From: Streptomyces sp. M92
GTDB taxonomy: Bacteria; Actinomycetota; Actinomycetes; Streptomycetales; Streptomycetaceae
DNA: 64,000 nucleotides
Reading direction: 5' to 3'
NCBI RefSeq assembly: GCF_028473745.1
Contig: NZ_CP101137.1
Span: 4,464,001 to 4,528,000 of the forward strand
This document shows, in pieces, positions 51,550 through 61,412 of the stretch. The notes below the pieces were generated by a model. That model was given only the letters and a program-made list of their open reading frames with translations. It had not been told where the DNA came from and did no database searches. The position numbers were made by a program, and so were the translations under genes. Each line of letters opens with the position of its first letter. Positions within the stretch are counted from its first letter, which is position 1.

Positions 51550-52881
51550 TCAGCCGATGCCCTGACGGTCCGGGAGCAGGGCGAAGGCCCGGTCCGCCGG
51601 AGCCGGTGCGTTCCGCTCGACGGCCTGCCGCAGCAGCTCGCGGTGGCGCCACAGCGGCTCGCGCCGCTCCGGCGGGGCGAGCCGCAGCAGATCGTCGAGC
51701 CCGGCCAGCATCCGCCGCGTGACCTGCGCGTTCCCCGCCCCGCAGGACCGGACCTCGGTGAATGCGAGGTCCACCAGTTCCACCCAGCCCGGCACGGGCT
51801 GCACCAGCCGGACGGCTCCGCGCCGGTCCCGGTGCGCGACGGCGTCCAGCGGCCGGCGGGACAGAGAGGCCAGGATCTGGACGATCCGGTCCAGGGCCTG
51901 GACGGCGGTGGTGGGATCGTTGACCGCGCTGGACAGGGCCCGCAGCGCGATGTCGGACAGCTGGCGCAGCCCGAACGCCAGGTCCTGGTGGAAGGTGCGC
52001 TCCACCCCCACACTCAGCGCGTACCGCAGAACCCGGCGCGGGGGCGCCTGCCCGCCGTACACCGCCAGAACGGGGGTGCCCGGCACCAGGAAGTCACCGA
52101 TGCGCGGGACGAGCCGCAGCACCACCCCGTGTTTGCGCGCCACCCGCACCAGACGCGGGATGTGCACGTCCCGCAGCACACCGGCATGCCCTCCGTGGTC
52201 GACCCACGCGGTCACCGGCCCGAGAGCGTGCCCCCGCCCGTCCTCCGCCGGCGCGGGCATCAGCGCCGCCACCCGGAAGGACTCCGCGGCGATCCGGGCG
52301 ATCACATGACTGACCCGCATCAGGCGCAGCGTCCCGTTCACGTACATCACGAAGAGCAGCAGGCTCAGCGCGACCATGACGAGCGTGAGCACCGACTGCA
52401 CCAGCGGGACGGAGGACGTGGCCCGGGGATCGGGGGTGCTGTCGTAACTCGTCAGGACCAGCAGCGTCAGCACGAAGGTGGCGAGGAAGACCGCGAACGT
52501 CGCCTTCGTGATCCGGCTGCGCACGAAGAGCCGCACCACCCGCGGCGTGAACTGCCCGCTCGCCATCTGCACGGCCACCAGCGAGATGCTGAACACCACA
52601 CCGATGAACGTCATCATCGCCGAGCCGACCGCCGACACCACCGTCTTCGCGTCGTCCGCGAACCGCAGCAGTTCGGCGACCGTCTCGAAGTCACCGTCGT
52701 CCTGCAGCGACCGGACGAGGGCGGCGTCGAGCTCCTGGGCCACCAGCCACACCGCGAAGATACCCACCATGGCGGCGGTGGGCGCGAACCAGAACGTGTC
52801 CCGCAGATGCTCCCTGAGCGGCGACAACGCGCGCGGCCGCCGACCCGGGAGCGGGCTCTGGGTAACCGACCAGTCACTCAT
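51550..52881 (-). CDS. DUF2254 family membrane protein
   Basis: A 443-residue protein with about four hydrophobic helices in the first 190 residues (around AAMVGIFAVWLVAQ, MMTFIGVVFSISLVAVQM, AVFLATFVLTLLVL and VMVALSLLLFVMYV) and a soluble C-terminal half. SISLVAVQMASGQFTPRV and DQDLAFGLRQLSDIALRALS are features I associate with DUF2254; HVDQD-type text seen here is DLAFGLRQLSDIAL. The function is unknown for the family; a channel or envelope role is only a guess. The start is ATG 52881. The gene is alone, convergent with the aldehyde dehydrogenase and divergent from tRNA-Leu. Confidence 0.85.
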   Translation of the reverse strand: MSDWSVTQSPLPGRRPRALSPLREHLRDTFWFAPTAAMVGIFAVWLVAQELDAALVRSLQDDGDFETVAELLRFADDAKTVVSAVGSAMMTFIGVVFSISLVAVQMASGQFTPRVVRLFVRSRITKATFAVFLATFVLTLLVLTSYDSTPDPRATSSVPLVQSVLTLVMVALSLLLFVMYVNGTLRLMRVSHVIARIAAESFRVAALMPAPAEDGRGHALGPVTAWVDHGGHAGVLRDVHIPRLVRVARKHGVVLRLVPRIGDFLVPGTPVLAVYGGQAPPRRVLRYALSVGVERTFHQDLAFGLRQLSDIALRALSSAVNDPTTAVQALDRIVQILASLSRRPLDAVAHRDRRGAVRLVQPVPGWVELVDLAFTEVRSCGAGNAQVTRRMLAGLDDLLRLAPPERREPLWRHRELLRQAVERNAPAPADRAFALLPDRQGIG

Positions 52882-53020
52882 GGTGCGACCTTAGGCGCAA
52901 TGGGGCCGCTGGCCCCGGACCGGCGCTCAGGGGAAGGAAACGCAGGTGAAAGGCACTGCGAAACCTTGGTATGGTTGTCCATGTCGCCGCGAGGGAAGCC
53001 CGCGCAGCGGCAGACACCTA

Positions 53021-53105
53021 GTCCGGGTGGCGGAATGGCAGACGCGCTAGCTTGAGGTGCTAGTGCCCTTTATCGGGCGTGGGGGTTCAAGTCCCCCCTC
53101 GGACA
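53021..53105 (+). tRNA. tRNA-Leu, anticodon GAG
   Basis: An 85-nt cloverleaf: acceptor GTCCGGG pairs with CTCGGAC (one G-T), anticodon stem CTAGC/GCTAG encloses the loop TTGAGGT (anticodon GAG), there is a long class II variable arm with CCC/GGG pairing, and the T arm GGGGG-TTCAAGT-CCCCC. The discriminator base is A and CCA is not encoded. A TATGGT -10-like element lies 45 bp upstream at 52970-52975. It reads CUC/CUU leucine codons. Confidence 0.97.
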
Positions 53106-53147
53106 CAGAAACAGAACGACAGAACAGATCAACAGATCAGGTCGAAC

Positions 53148-53183
53148 GAGATGCCGGCCGGGAGAGATCCCGGTCGGCATCTC
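53148..53183 (+). terminator. Hairpin terminator after tRNA-Leu
   Basis: A 16-bp stem (GAGATGCCGGCCGGGA, 53148-53163, against 53168-53183 with one G-T pair) with a 4-base loop, 43 bp after the tRNA. It probably ends the tRNA precursor. The A/C-rich spacer between them has no other feature. Confidence 0.75.
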
Positions 53184-53246
53184 GCGTTGTGCGCGCCGTA
53201 CGGCGCCGTGGGGTGCGGACGACGCAGCCGGTGCCGCGAAAATGCG

Positions 53247-53276
53247 CTGCGGTGCCCCGCCCCGCTTCCCTACACT
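53247..53276 (+). promoter_or_regulatory. Candidate promoter for the EF-G paralogue leader
   Basis: TACACT at 53271-53276 fits the TAnnnT vegetative -10 box, with CTGCGG 18 bases upstream as a weak -35. Transcription from here would give a leader of about 250 nt before the EF-G-like gene. It is part of a 427-bp stretch between the tRNA and that gene that otherwise holds the tRNA terminator and a possible leader ORF. Confidence 0.4.
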
Positions 53277-53313
53277 CATCACGACATCGAGAACGAGTGA
53301 GGGGAGCCGGGCC

Positions 53314-53430
53314 GTGCGCATCCGCACCGCTGCCGTCGTTCCCCCGTCCCGTCACGAGGTGATCCTCGTGTCCCGGGCCGTCCGGTGTCCGCAGCGCGGC
53401 CGGCACCGGAAGCCCGCGACGAGCATCTGA
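53314..53430 (+). CDS. Possible 38-residue leader peptide upstream of the EF-G paralogue
   Basis: A short open frame from GTG 53314 with a good ribosome site (GGGGAG at 53301-53306, 7-base spacing). The predicted peptide is basic, with seven Arg and a HEVILVSRAV stretch, and resembles nothing I know. It ends about 100 bases before the EF-G-like start; GC-rich hairpins (for example GCCGC/GCGGC near 53449-53461) follow. Ribosome-linked GTPase genes are often controlled by leader translation, so attenuation is conceivable. It could equally be a chance frame. Confidence 0.3.
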   Translation: MRIRTAAVVPPSRHEVILVSRAVRCPQRGRHRKPATSI

Positions 53431-53532
53431 CGAGCGACCGCTCCCGCCGCCGCGCGGCGAGCCCCGTCCTCGCTCCGTCCTCCTCCCGGGAATCGCGCCG
53501 CCCTGCTCACCCACAGCGAAAGGCCACGGGCC

Positions 53533-55578
53533 GTGCGCACCAGCACCAACCCCCTCACCACCGTCCGCAACCTGGGCATCCTCGCCCACGTCGACGCCGG
53601 CAAGACCACCGTCACCGAGCGGATCCTCTACACCACCGGCACCACCTACAAACGCGGCGAGGTCCATGACGGCACAACCGTCACCGACTTCGACCCGCAG
53701 GAGCGCGACCGCGGCATCACCATCTTCGCCGCGGCCGTCAGCTGCTCCTGGGACGGCCACCGGATCGACCTGATCGACACCCCGGGGCACGTCGACTTCG
53801 CCGACGAGGTCGAACGCTCCCTGCGGGTACTGGACGGGGCGGTCGCCGTGTTCGACGCCGTCGCGGGCGTGGAACCGCAGAGCGAGTCCGTGTGGCGGCA
53901 GGCCGACCGGCACGGTGTGCCGAGGATCGCGTTCGTCAACAAGATGGACCGCGCGGGCGCCGACCTCGACACCGCCGTCGCCTCGATCCGCGAGCGGCTG
54001 CACCCGGTCCCCCTGGTCGTGCAGCTGCCCATCGGCGCCGAGGACGAGTTCACCGGCGTCGTCGACCTGCTGCGCATGCGGGCCCTGGTGTGGACGGACG
54101 GTGCGGAGACGGCCGAGGAGGGGCCGGTGCCCGACGCCCTGCGCGAAGAGGCGGCCCGCAGGCGGCGCCTGCTGGTGGAGGCGGTGGCGGAACGGCACCC
54201 GGCCGCGCTGGAGGAGTTCTGCGACCGGGAGACGCTCACCGCGGACACCCTCGCCGGCGCACTGCGCGACCTGACCCGCGAAGGCGACGGCGTGGTGGTG
54301 CTGTGCGGCTCGGCCTACCGCAACCGCGGTGTCGAACCGCTGCTGGACGCCGTGGTCGCCTACCTGCCGTCCCCACTGGACGTACCTCCAGTACGAGGCA
54401 CCCTCGACGGCACGGAGCAGGAACGGCCCGCCGACCCGGCGGCACCGATGGCGGCCCTGGCGTTCAAGGTGAACGCCACTCCGACAGGACGGCTGACGTA
54501 CCTGAGGGTGTACTCGGGCACGATCGAGAAGGGAGACACCGTGCGGGACACGGGCACCGGCCGCACCGAGCGCGTCGGCCGCCTCCTGCGGGTGCGGGCC
54601 GACCGCCACGACCCGCTGGAACGCGCGGTGGCCGGGGACATCGTCGCGGTGATCGGACTGAAGGCCGCCCGCGCCGGTTCGACCCTGTGCGCGCCGGGCG
54701 CTCCGCTCGTCCTGGAACCGCCGGGCGTCGCCGAGCCGGTCGTGCACGTCGCGGTCGAGGCCCGGCGTGCCACCGACACCGACCGGCTGGCCTCGGCGCT
54801 GGCACGGCTGACCGAGGAGGACCCCTCGCTGGCCGTGCGGTCCGACCCGGAGACCGGGCAGACCGTCCTGTCGGGCATGGGCGAACTGCACCTCGAGGTC
54901 GCGGTGGAGCGGGTGCGCCGCGAGCACGGCCTCGAGGTCACCGTCGGACGGCCGGGCGTGGCTTACCGCGAGTCGGTCGGCGAGGGCGTGACCGGGTTCG
55001 TCCACCGGCACGTCAAGCAGGACGGCGGGGCCGGACAGTTCGCGCACGTCGTCCTCGACGTGGAGCCCAGGGAGGAGGGCGGATTCGAGTTCCGTTCCAC
55101 GGTGGTCGGCGGGCGCGTGCCGCAGGAGTTCGTGCGGGCCGTCGAGGCGGGCTGCCGGGACGCCCTGGCCGAGGGACCCCTCGGCGGCCACCCGGTGACC
55201 GGCCTGAGGGTCACGCTCACCGACGGCCAGACCCATGTGAAGGACTCCTCGGACACCGCCTTCCGCACCGCCGGCCGGTTCGGTCTCCGCGACGCCCTGC
55301 GCGCCTCGGCGATGGTCCTGCTGGAGCCGGTCGTCGAGGTCACGGTCACCGTGCCCGAGGACGCGGTCGGCGGCGTACTGGGCGACCTCGCCGCCCGCCG
55401 CGGCCGGGTCACCGGCTCCGACACGCGGGGCGGCGCGGCGGTCGTCACGGCCACCGTGCCGCTGGCCGAACTGTTCGGCTACGCGACCCGGCTGCGCAGC
55501 CGCACCCAGGGCCGCGGCACCTTCACGGCACGCCCGACCGGCTACGCACCGGCGCCGGCCGCGGTGCCGGCGCGGTAG
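53533..55578 (+). CDS. Elongation factor G paralogue (translational GTPase)
   Basis: A 681-residue translational GTPase. G-motifs: [13 protein letters not shown] (P-loop, residues 17-29), RGITIFAAA (switch I), [12 protein letters not shown] (switch II), NKMDRAG, and CGSAYRN. Domains III-V follow; domain IV has [13 protein letters not shown] and [11 protein letters not shown], and the C-terminus [15 protein letters not shown] is EF-G-like. Tet(M)-type ribosome protection proteins share the P-loop but not these domain IV features. It is not in the str operon, so it is probably an accessory EF-G (FusA2/FusB-like) acting in stress, recycling or antibiotic tolerance. The start is GTG 53533. No terminator T-run is obvious in the 180 bp after it. 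Confidence 0.9.
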   Translation: MRTSTNPLTTVRNLGILAHVDAGKTTVTERILYTTGTTYKRGEVHDGTTVTDFDPQERDRGITIFAAAVSCSWDGHRIDLIDTPGHVDFADEVERSLRVLDGAVAVFDAVAGVEPQSESVWRQADRHGVPRIAFVNKMDRAGADLDTAVASIRERLHPVPLVVQLPIGAEDEFTGVVDLLRMRALVWTDGAETAEEGPVPDALREEAARRRRLLVEAVAERHPAALEEFCDRETLTADTLAGALRDLTREGDGVVVLCGSAYRNRGVEPLLDAVVAYLPSPLDVPPVRGTLDGTEQERPADPAAPMAALAFKVNATPTGRLTYLRVYSGTIEKGDTVRDTGTGRTERVGRLLRVRADRHDPLERAVAGDIVAVIGLKAARAGSTLCAPGAPLVLEPPGVAEPVVHVAVEARRATDTDRLASALARLTEEDPSLAVRSDPETGQTVLSGMGELHLEVAVERVRREHGLEVTVGRPGVAYRESVGEGVTGFVHRHVKQDGGAGQFAHVVLDVEPREEGGFEFRSTVVGGRVPQEFVRAVEAGCRDALAEGPLGGHPVTGLRVTLTDGQTHVKDSSDTAFRTAGRFGLRDALRASAMVLLEPVVEVTVTVPEDAVGGVLGDLAARRGRVTGSDTRGGAAVVTATVPLAELFGYATRLRSRTQGRGTFTARPTGYAPAPAAVPAR

Positions 55579-55757
55579 CGCACGGGGCTGTCCCCGCGCA
55601 CTCCCGCGACGCCGTTGACGCAACCGGGGCTCCTGCGTGACGCCGGTCGCCGGGCCGCAAGACCCGGGGCCGCGACCGTACGTCACCCCCGGCGGCACTT
55701 CGCCCCGCCGAGCGAGAACTCGGCGGGCCGAAGGCGCTGTTGGCTGCCGCCCGCCCG

Positions 55758-58754
55758 TCACACGCCCGTCAGGAGCGACTCGAGCGCCTCCGACGCCACC
55801 GGATGCCGGCGCGTCAGCACGGCACCCGTCGCGTGCGCGCCGCCCGCCGGTGCCGCCCACTCCCCGTCGCAGCCGAGCAGCTCCGCCACCGCGTCGCAGG
55901 CCGCCGGATGAGCTACCAGCAGCTCGACTCCCGGCCGAGCCGCCGCCCCGGCCGGGTCCCCGGGGCTCGCCCACTCCTCCGTACAGCCCAGCAGGCCGGC
56001 CACCGCGTCGCAGGTCGCCGGATGGGCCGGGAGCAGCGCCGCGCCCCGGGGGCGCTCCTCCCCGGCGCCTGCCCGGCGCGCCGACGGCGTGACCGGGGGC
56101 GTCCGCCACGGCGGCACCCACGCGTCCAGCGTTTCCAGCCGGCCGGGGAAAATCCGCCCGGCCTCGCGGATCAGCAACGGGGCGAGTTCCGCGGCGCCGG
56201 ACCGCAGGGTGGTGATCAGCAGCGGCAGCCACGGCAGCAGCACCTGGTCCGGCAGCCGCCCGAACGCGTTCGACACCGCCTCCACCACCACGTCCGCCAG
56301 CCCCGGAACGGGCTCCAGCGCGTGGACGAAGCCGCTGAGATAGCGCGGATACGAGGGCACCACCAGCGGGTTGTCCAGCAACTCGTCGCACCGGGCCCGC
56401 AGCTCGGCCCGCGACAGCGTGCCCAGTTGCACCTGTGCCGCCCACAACAGGGCCGTCTTGGACGGGTCCTCCGGATGCGACTGGGCGACCGCCAGCTCCA
56501 GCTGGGCGCGGTCGCACCCCAGCGACAGGGCGAGGCCCTCCATGCTGAACAGGAAGCCCAGCATCGCCGCGACCTGCCCGACCGCCGCGTCCTCGTCCCG
56601 GAACGCCGTCGGCAGCAGCGTGCAGTAGTGCGCGTACCCGGTCTTGACGAACGACTCGATCCACGCCGGCAGCACCGGTTCGCCGGTCCGGTAGTACGCC
56701 AGCAGCGCGCGCACCCGGCGCAGCACCTCCGGCGCGCCGTCGACGCTGCGTTCGGTGGCGAGCACCTTCAGCGCGTGGGTGCCGAGCTCGTCGGCGAGGC
56801 GGCGGCTGCCCAGGTACAGGGTCGCGTCCTCGACGGCGGCCAGCACGGTCGCCGTCGTCGCCCGCGGCCCGTAGGCGTCGCGCCGCAGCCGCTGCTCCAG
56901 GACCTGCTCGATGCTGACGCCCTCGTAGCCCAGCTCGATGAGCGCCCGCTGATGGGTGCCGAGCGCCAGGTCCCAGGACTCCTGGATCGACCGCTCGCCG
57001 AGCTTGCGCTCGCCCATGATCGGCCGCGCCGTGCCGTGCGGCATCAGGCGCCGCAGCATCCACAGCACGTCGGAACACGCCTCGAGCTCCGGCCGGGACG
57101 CCATGTCGAGCAGCGCCCGCTGCACCCCGCGCTGCTGGAGCTTCAGTCCGAGCGGCGCCAGCCGGTCGTGCACGTCACGGGCGAGCGGCGGCAGCGCCTC
57201 GTAGCCGACCTGGCCGATCCGGTCGCCGCCCATCATGATCTCGACGAGCCGCCGCACGTCCCGCCGCCCGGGTACGACGTCCTTCTCGATGCAGGTGACC
57301 GCCGCGTCCTGGAAGTCGTACGGCGTCGGCTTGGCCCGGTCCCGCATGCCGGCGAGCAGGATCGACGTCTCGAAGACGGCGATGGCGTCGGCGGTGGAGG
57401 CGAGGTAGCCGGCCCGCCGGGCGGCCCGCACGATGTCCACGGACCAGCCGAGCAGCTCCGCCTCGTCCAGCGTGTCGATCACCGGCGGCCGCCGCAGGAA
57501 CCCGGACAGCCGGTCCCCGGCGGCGGAGTCCGGCGCCGCGGCGGGCGAGGGCTGCGCCGGCCGGGCCGCCACCGCCTTCTTGGCCGTGCGCTTCTTCGCC
57601 CCCGCCTGCCCCTCCAGCCGGTACGCCCGCACGCGGGTGCGCTTCAGGCTCTTCGCCCACTCCGTCGCCGCGATCGACACCGAACCCGCGGCGAGGCCGA
57701 ACTGCGCCTCGATCGCCGCGTGACTCGACGGGATCAGCCCGTACTGCCAGGTCGTGCCGGTGCGCGGCGAGACGGTGAACGTGTCGCTGCCGTCCACCCC
57801 GAACTCGTCCACCCGGCTGGCCGCGTGGAACGCCCCGCACACGTACAGCGCGTCCGCCGGGTCGGTCCCGGTCGCGCTCATGTGCTCGCGCATCCGCGTC
57901 CACATGTACCGCTCGCGGTCCTCGTCCACGCGGACCCGGGCCCCGTCACCGGGGGCGAGCCGCCGGAAGAGGCTGCCGATGAGGAACATGACCTGGCGGT
58001 AGGTGTCGTGGTCGGCCGCGCTGTCGCCGAGCGGCACCTCGACGTACTGGTGCCACCACTCCGACCAGTGCCGCACCTTGCCGTGGCGCAGAAGGTGCTC
58101 CTCCAGCTCCGCGAAGCGCGGCCGCAGGTCGCCGATCTCGACGCCGACGGCCTCGCCGTGCAGGGCGGCCTCGGGTTCCTCCGGCGCCTGGGGGGTCTCG
58201 CCGCCCTCGGCGGGCGTCTCGCCCCTGCTGTCCCACTGGAAGACGTGGTCCGCCGACCGGTCCACGAGGACCAGCTCCACGCCCGGGGTGTCGAGGGCGT
58301 ACGCGATCGCCTGATACTCGGCGGACGCCTCGGTGATCGGCGCGACGACCGACAACGGTGCCCACTCCTGGGGGAAGCCGTCGACGTCACCGGCGAACGC
58401 CTGCACCGCCACCGGCAGCCGGCAGTTGCGCAGCTCGGTCAGGAGCGGCGCCATGTCCTCGCACAGCTCCAGGTACACGACCTTGGGCTGCTTCTCGCGC
58501 AGCCGGCGGGCCATGGCGGTCGCCGAGGCGGGGGAGTGGTGGCAGACGGGAAATATCTCCAGCGGCTCGCGCACCGCCCGGTCGACGTCGTCGACCAGTC
58601 CGAGGAGGATGCCCTCCAGCGCGTCCGGCCCGCCCGCGAAGGTGGTGGCGGCCTCCTGCAACTGCCCGCGCAGCGCCGCGAACGACGTGTCCTCCTGGGG
58701 GCCACTCTGCTGGGGGCCGCTCTTCTCTGGCCTGCTCTCCCGGGGCCCGCTCAT
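55758..58754 (-). CDS. DUF5682 family protein
   Basis: A 998-residue soluble protein, last gene of the MoxR/VWA operon. After a short Gln/Ser/Pro-rich start, conserved motifs EIFPVCHHSPASA, VYLELCEDM and YVCGAFHAASRVDEF are recognisable DUF5682 features; the paired HHSP and GAFH histidines with nearby acidic residues look like an enzymatic site similar to TraB/erythromycin-esterase-like folds. A Lys/Arg/Ala-rich hinge near residues 385-400 is followed by a long helical C-terminal half. The ATG overlaps the MoxR stop (ATGA). Inferred: an effector or substrate-handling partner of the MoxR ATPase. Molecular function unknown. Confidence 0.85.
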   Translation of the reverse strand: MSGPRESRPEKSGPQQSGPQEDTSFAALRGQLQEAATTFAGGPDALEGILLGLVDDVDRAVREPLEIFPVCHHSPASATAMARRLREKQPKVVYLELCEDMAPLLTELRNCRLPVAVQAFAGDVDGFPQEWAPLSVVAPITEASAEYQAIAYALDTPGVELVLVDRSADHVFQWDSRGETPAEGGETPQAPEEPEAALHGEAVGVEIGDLRPRFAELEEHLLRHGKVRHWSEWWHQYVEVPLGDSAADHDTYRQVMFLIGSLFRRLAPGDGARVRVDEDRERYMWTRMREHMSATGTDPADALYVCGAFHAASRVDEFGVDGSDTFTVSPRTGTTWQYGLIPSSHAAIEAQFGLAAGSVSIAATEWAKSLKRTRVRAYRLEGQAGAKKRTAKKAVAARPAQPSPAAAPDSAAGDRLSGFLRRPPVIDTLDEAELLGWSVDIVRAARRAGYLASTADAIAVFETSILLAGMRDRAKPTPYDFQDAAVTCIEKDVVPGRRDVRRLVEIMMGGDRIGQVGYEALPPLARDVHDRLAPLGLKLQQRGVQRALLDMASRPELEACSDVLWMLRRLMPHGTARPIMGERKLGERSIQESWDLALGTHQRALIELGYEGVSIEQVLEQRLRRDAYGPRATTATVLAAVEDATLYLGSRRLADELGTHALKVLATERSVDGAPEVLRRVRALLAYYRTGEPVLPAWIESFVKTGYAHYCTLLPTAFRDEDAAVGQVAAMLGFLFSMEGLALSLGCDRAQLELAVAQSHPEDPSKTALLWAAQVQLGTLSRAELRARCDELLDNPLVVPSYPRYLSGFVHALEPVPGLADVVVEAVSNAFGRLPDQVLLPWLPLLITTLRSGAAELAPLLIREAGRIFPGRLETLDAWVPPWRTPPVTPSARRAGAGEERPRGAALLPAHPATCDAVAGLLGCTEEWASPGDPAGAAARPGVELLVAHPAACDAVAELLGCDGEWAAPAGGAHATGAVLTRRHPVASEALESLLTGV

Positions 58755-59875
58755 GACAGCGTGGCGATCGCGTCGCGGCCGCCCTCCAGGAACTCGGGCC
58801 AGGAGCCGCCCTCCTCCTTGCTGCGCGGCTCGACGACGCCGTGCAGGTACTTGTTGAGGATGGCCAGGTCCTCGGGCTCGCGGCGGGTGAGGGAACCGAC
58901 GAGCGACGAGGCGAGCGTACGGGCGGTCAGCGCGCGCTCGCCGAAGAAGTTGCTGTGCAGGACGGCGTCCTCCAGCACGCCGATCTGCTCGGCCGTCGAG
59001 AGGGCGGACTCCAGCTTCTCGTCGTCGCTGCCGGCCGCGGCGGCGGAGGCGCGCAGGTCGGCGAAGCTCTGCAGGAGCACGTCCAGCAGGGTCGGCGGCA
59101 CGTCCAGGTCGATGGAGTGCCGGCGCAGCAGCTCCTCCGTGCGGAAGCGGACGATCTCCGCCTCGCTCTTCTTGTTCGTCACGACCGGGATGCGTACGAA
59201 GTTGAAACGGCGCTTGAGCGCGGAGGACAGGTCGTTGACGCCCCGGTCGCGGCTGTTGGCCGTGGCGATGATCGAGAAGCCGGGCTTGGCGAAGACGATG
59301 TTGTCGTCCCCGCCGCCGCTCTCCAGTTCGGGAACGGAGATGTACTTCTCGGAGAGGATCGAGATCAGCGCGTCCTGGACGTCACTGGTCGACCGGGTCA
59401 GCTCCTCGAACCGCCCGATGGAACCGGCCTCCATCGCGGTCATGATCGGCGAGGGGATCATCGACTCGCGCGACTGCCCCTTGGCGATGACCATGGAGAC
59501 GTTCCACGAGTACTTGATGTGGTCCTCGGTGGTGCCGGCCGTGCCCTGCACCACCAGAGTGGAGTTGCGGGAGATCGCGGCGGACAGCAGCTCGGCCAGC
59601 CAGCTCTTGCCCGTGCCGGGGTCGCCGATGAGCAGCAGCCCGCGGTCGGAGGCGAGGGTGACGATCGACCGCTCCACGAAACTGCGGTCACCGAACCACT
59701 TCTGCGAGACCTCCCGGTCCAGACCGTCGGACCGCTCGGAACCGAGGATGAACAGCCGGACCATCTTCGGCGACAGACGCCACGAGAACGGCTTGGGGTT
59801 GTCGTCGATCGACTCCAGCCAGTCGAGCTCCTCGGCGTACTTGATCTCGGCGGGCGCGCGCAGCAGGTCGGACAT
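58751..59875 (-). CDS. MoxR-type AAA+ ATPase
   Basis: A 374-residue AAA+ chaperone ATPase. Walker A is GDPGTGKSWLAELL (residues about 83-96), Walker B/sensor regions lie around EAGSIGRFEELTRS and ATANSRDRGVNDLS, and FNFVRIPVVTNKKSEAE leads into the lid domain. I place the start at ATG 59875 (MSDLLRAPAE) with a GGAAAGG ribosome site; the frame extends to TTG 59905. MoxR proteins remodel or load cofactors on partners carrying VWA domains, and such a partner is encoded just upstream, 85 bp away. The ATPase gene overlaps DUF5682 by four bases. Confidence 0.92.
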   Translation of the reverse strand: MSDLLRAPAEIKYAEELDWLESIDDNPKPFSWRLSPKMVRLFILGSERSDGLDREVSQKWFGDRSFVERSIVTLASDRGLLLIGDPGTGKSWLAELLSAAISRNSTLVVQGTAGTTEDHIKYSWNVSMVIAKGQSRESMIPSPIMTAMEAGSIGRFEELTRSTSDVQDALISILSEKYISVPELESGGGDDNIVFAKPGFSIIATANSRDRGVNDLSSALKRRFNFVRIPVVTNKKSEAEIVRFRTEELLRRHSIDLDVPPTLLDVLLQSFADLRASAAAAGSDDEKLESALSTAEQIGVLEDAVLHSNFFGERALTARTLASSLVGSLTRREPEDLAILNKYLHGVVEPRSKEEGGSWPEFLEGGRDAIATLS

Positions 59876-59960
59876 GAGGGAAGGGCCTTTCCGTACGGTG
59901 ATCAATACGAGACGAAGGAGAGGAAGGGGGTGCAGGAGACGAAGGAGATGTACTCGGTGA

Positions 59961-61412
59961 TCAGGCGAGAAACGTCTTGAGTTCGTGCACGAGCTTCTTG
60001 ATGTGGCCGGAGATCACCGGTGCGCCGAGGTCCTTGAACCGCTCCCGGAACCAAGGGTTGACGCTGCCGCGTCCGGAGCTGGTCACCGACCCGACCGGGA
60101 TGAACTTCGCGCCGGAGCGGTGGACGGCGGCCATGCTGTCGAACAGCTCCTGCTGCCGCCACTCGTAGAAGTCGGAGATCCACACCACCACGGTGTTGCG
60201 CGGCTCGGCGATCTTCGGCTGGGCGAGTGCCATGGCGACCGTGCCGTCGGTGCCGCCGCCGAGCTTGGTGCGCAGCAGCGTCTCGAACGGGTCGTGCGCC
60301 CACGGAGTGAGGTCCAGCGCCTGAGTGTCGTACGCGATCAGGTGGACGTCCACCTTCGGCAGCCCGGCGAAGATCGACGCCAGGATGGTGCAGTTGACCA
60401 TCGAGTCGACCATCGACCCCGACTGGTCCACCACGACGATCAGCCGCTGGGGCGTCGTCTTGCGGCTGGTGTGCCGGTAGTAGAGCCGGTCGACGTAGAG
60501 CCGCTCCTCCTCCGGACTCCAGTTGGTCAGGTTCTTCCAGATGGTGCGGTCGATGTCGAGGTTACGGAAGACCCGCTTCGGCGGCACGGACCGGTCGAGC
60601 ACGCCGACCGTGGATTTCTCCACCTGGGTGCGCAGAACCTCGGTGACCTCGTCGACGTAACGCCGGATCAACGCCTTGGCGTTGCTGAGGGCCACCCCGG
60701 ACAGATTGTCCTTGTCCCGCAGCAACTGCTCGATCAGCGACATGCTCGGCGTCAGCCGCGCCGCCAGCGCGGGATCGGCCAGCACCTCACGCAGGTGCAT
60801 GCGTTTGACGAGACCCGCCTCGATGGAGCCGAGCTCCGGACCGATCGCGGGGATCAGGCGGCTGAGGTCGGGCGTGGGCCCGACGACGCCGGTGCCCGTC
60901 GGGACGACACCGGCACCGCCCCCGGCACCCGCCCGTCCCGCACTGCCCCGCCCGCCCCGCAGCTCGCCGGGCCGGCAGCCGAGGGCCCGCTCCAGCCACT
61001 CCGCGTCCGACTGCCAGCGGGCCAGCTGCTCGGCGGTGACCGTGCCGGGGCTGGAGGCGAAGACGTTCAGCAGCACCTTCGACGCCAGCGCCGCGCGCCG
61101 CACCTCGGCGGCCCGGTCACGCTCACCGTCCTCCTCCGGCTCGGGCGTCATCAATCCGTCGAACTCGGCGGCGAGCTCCGGATGCCGCTGCACGACGGAG
61201 CCGACGGACGCCCCCGGGTCGAGCAGGGCGGACGGCAGGCCGATGTCCTCGACGACGGCGAGACTCGCCGACTCCAGGGCGGGCTGTTCCTCGTGGTCGA
61301 AGAGGCGGGCGAGCAGACGCCAGTAGAGCACCTGCCGACGGTTGTCGTCCGCGTCGGGGACGCCGGCCGCGGCGTCCGCGCCCGCTCCGTGTTCGCCAGT
61401 CTGGTGGGTCAT
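59961..61412 (-). CDS. VWA-domain protein (MoxR partner)
   Basis: A 483-residue protein. The first 290 residues are helical, with an acidic stretch (PEPEEDGERDR) and a Gly/Ala-rich linker near 165-185; the C-terminal 200 residues are a von Willebrand A domain with a complete MIDAS: DQSGSM (residues about 328-333), a Thr in KLGGGTDGT and Asp in WISDFYEW. It is cytoplasmic, with no signal peptide. VWA/MoxR pairs assemble or activate protein complexes. The ATG overlaps the stop of the upstream hypothetical gene (ATGA), and the stop is 85 bp before the MoxR start. Confidence 0.9.
   Translation of the reverse strand: MTHQTGEHGAGADAAAGVPDADDNRRQVLYWRLLARLFDHEEQPALESASLAVVEDIGLPSALLDPGASVGSVVQRHPELAAEFDGLMTPEPEEDGERDRAAEVRRAALASKVLLNVFASSPGTVTAEQLARWQSDAEWLERALGCRPGELRGGRGSAGRAGAGGGAGVVPTGTGVVGPTPDLSRLIPAIGPELGSIEAGLVKRMHLREVLADPALAARLTPSMSLIEQLLRDKDNLSGVALSNAKALIRRYVDEVTEVLRTQVEKSTVGVLDRSVPPKRVFRNLDIDRTIWKNLTNWSPEEERLYVDRLYYRHTSRKTTPQRLIVVVDQSGSMVDSMVNCTILASIFAGLPKVDVHLIAYDTQALDLTPWAHDPFETLLRTKLGGGTDGTVAMALAQPKIAEPRNTVVVWISDFYEWRQQELFDSMAAVHRSGAKFIPVGSVTSSGRGSVNPWFRERFKDLGAPVISGHIKKLVHELKTFLA

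Noticed and set aside
53021-53105. tRNA-Leu as integration site of a mobile element
   Set aside because: No integrase or excisionase gene lies within reach, and I saw no second copy of the tRNA 3' end in the window.
53533-55578. Tet(M)/Tet(O)-type tetracycline ribosome protection protein
   Set aside because: The N-terminal HVDAGKTT is compatible, but domain IV and the C-terminal [12 protein letters not shown] motif match EF-G better. Resistance cannot be claimed from sequence alone.
55579-55757. Small gene between the EF-G paralogue and DUF5682
   Set aside because: Open frames exist but lack ribosome sites and conserved-looking composition; the 179-bp region appears to be convergent intergenic DNA.
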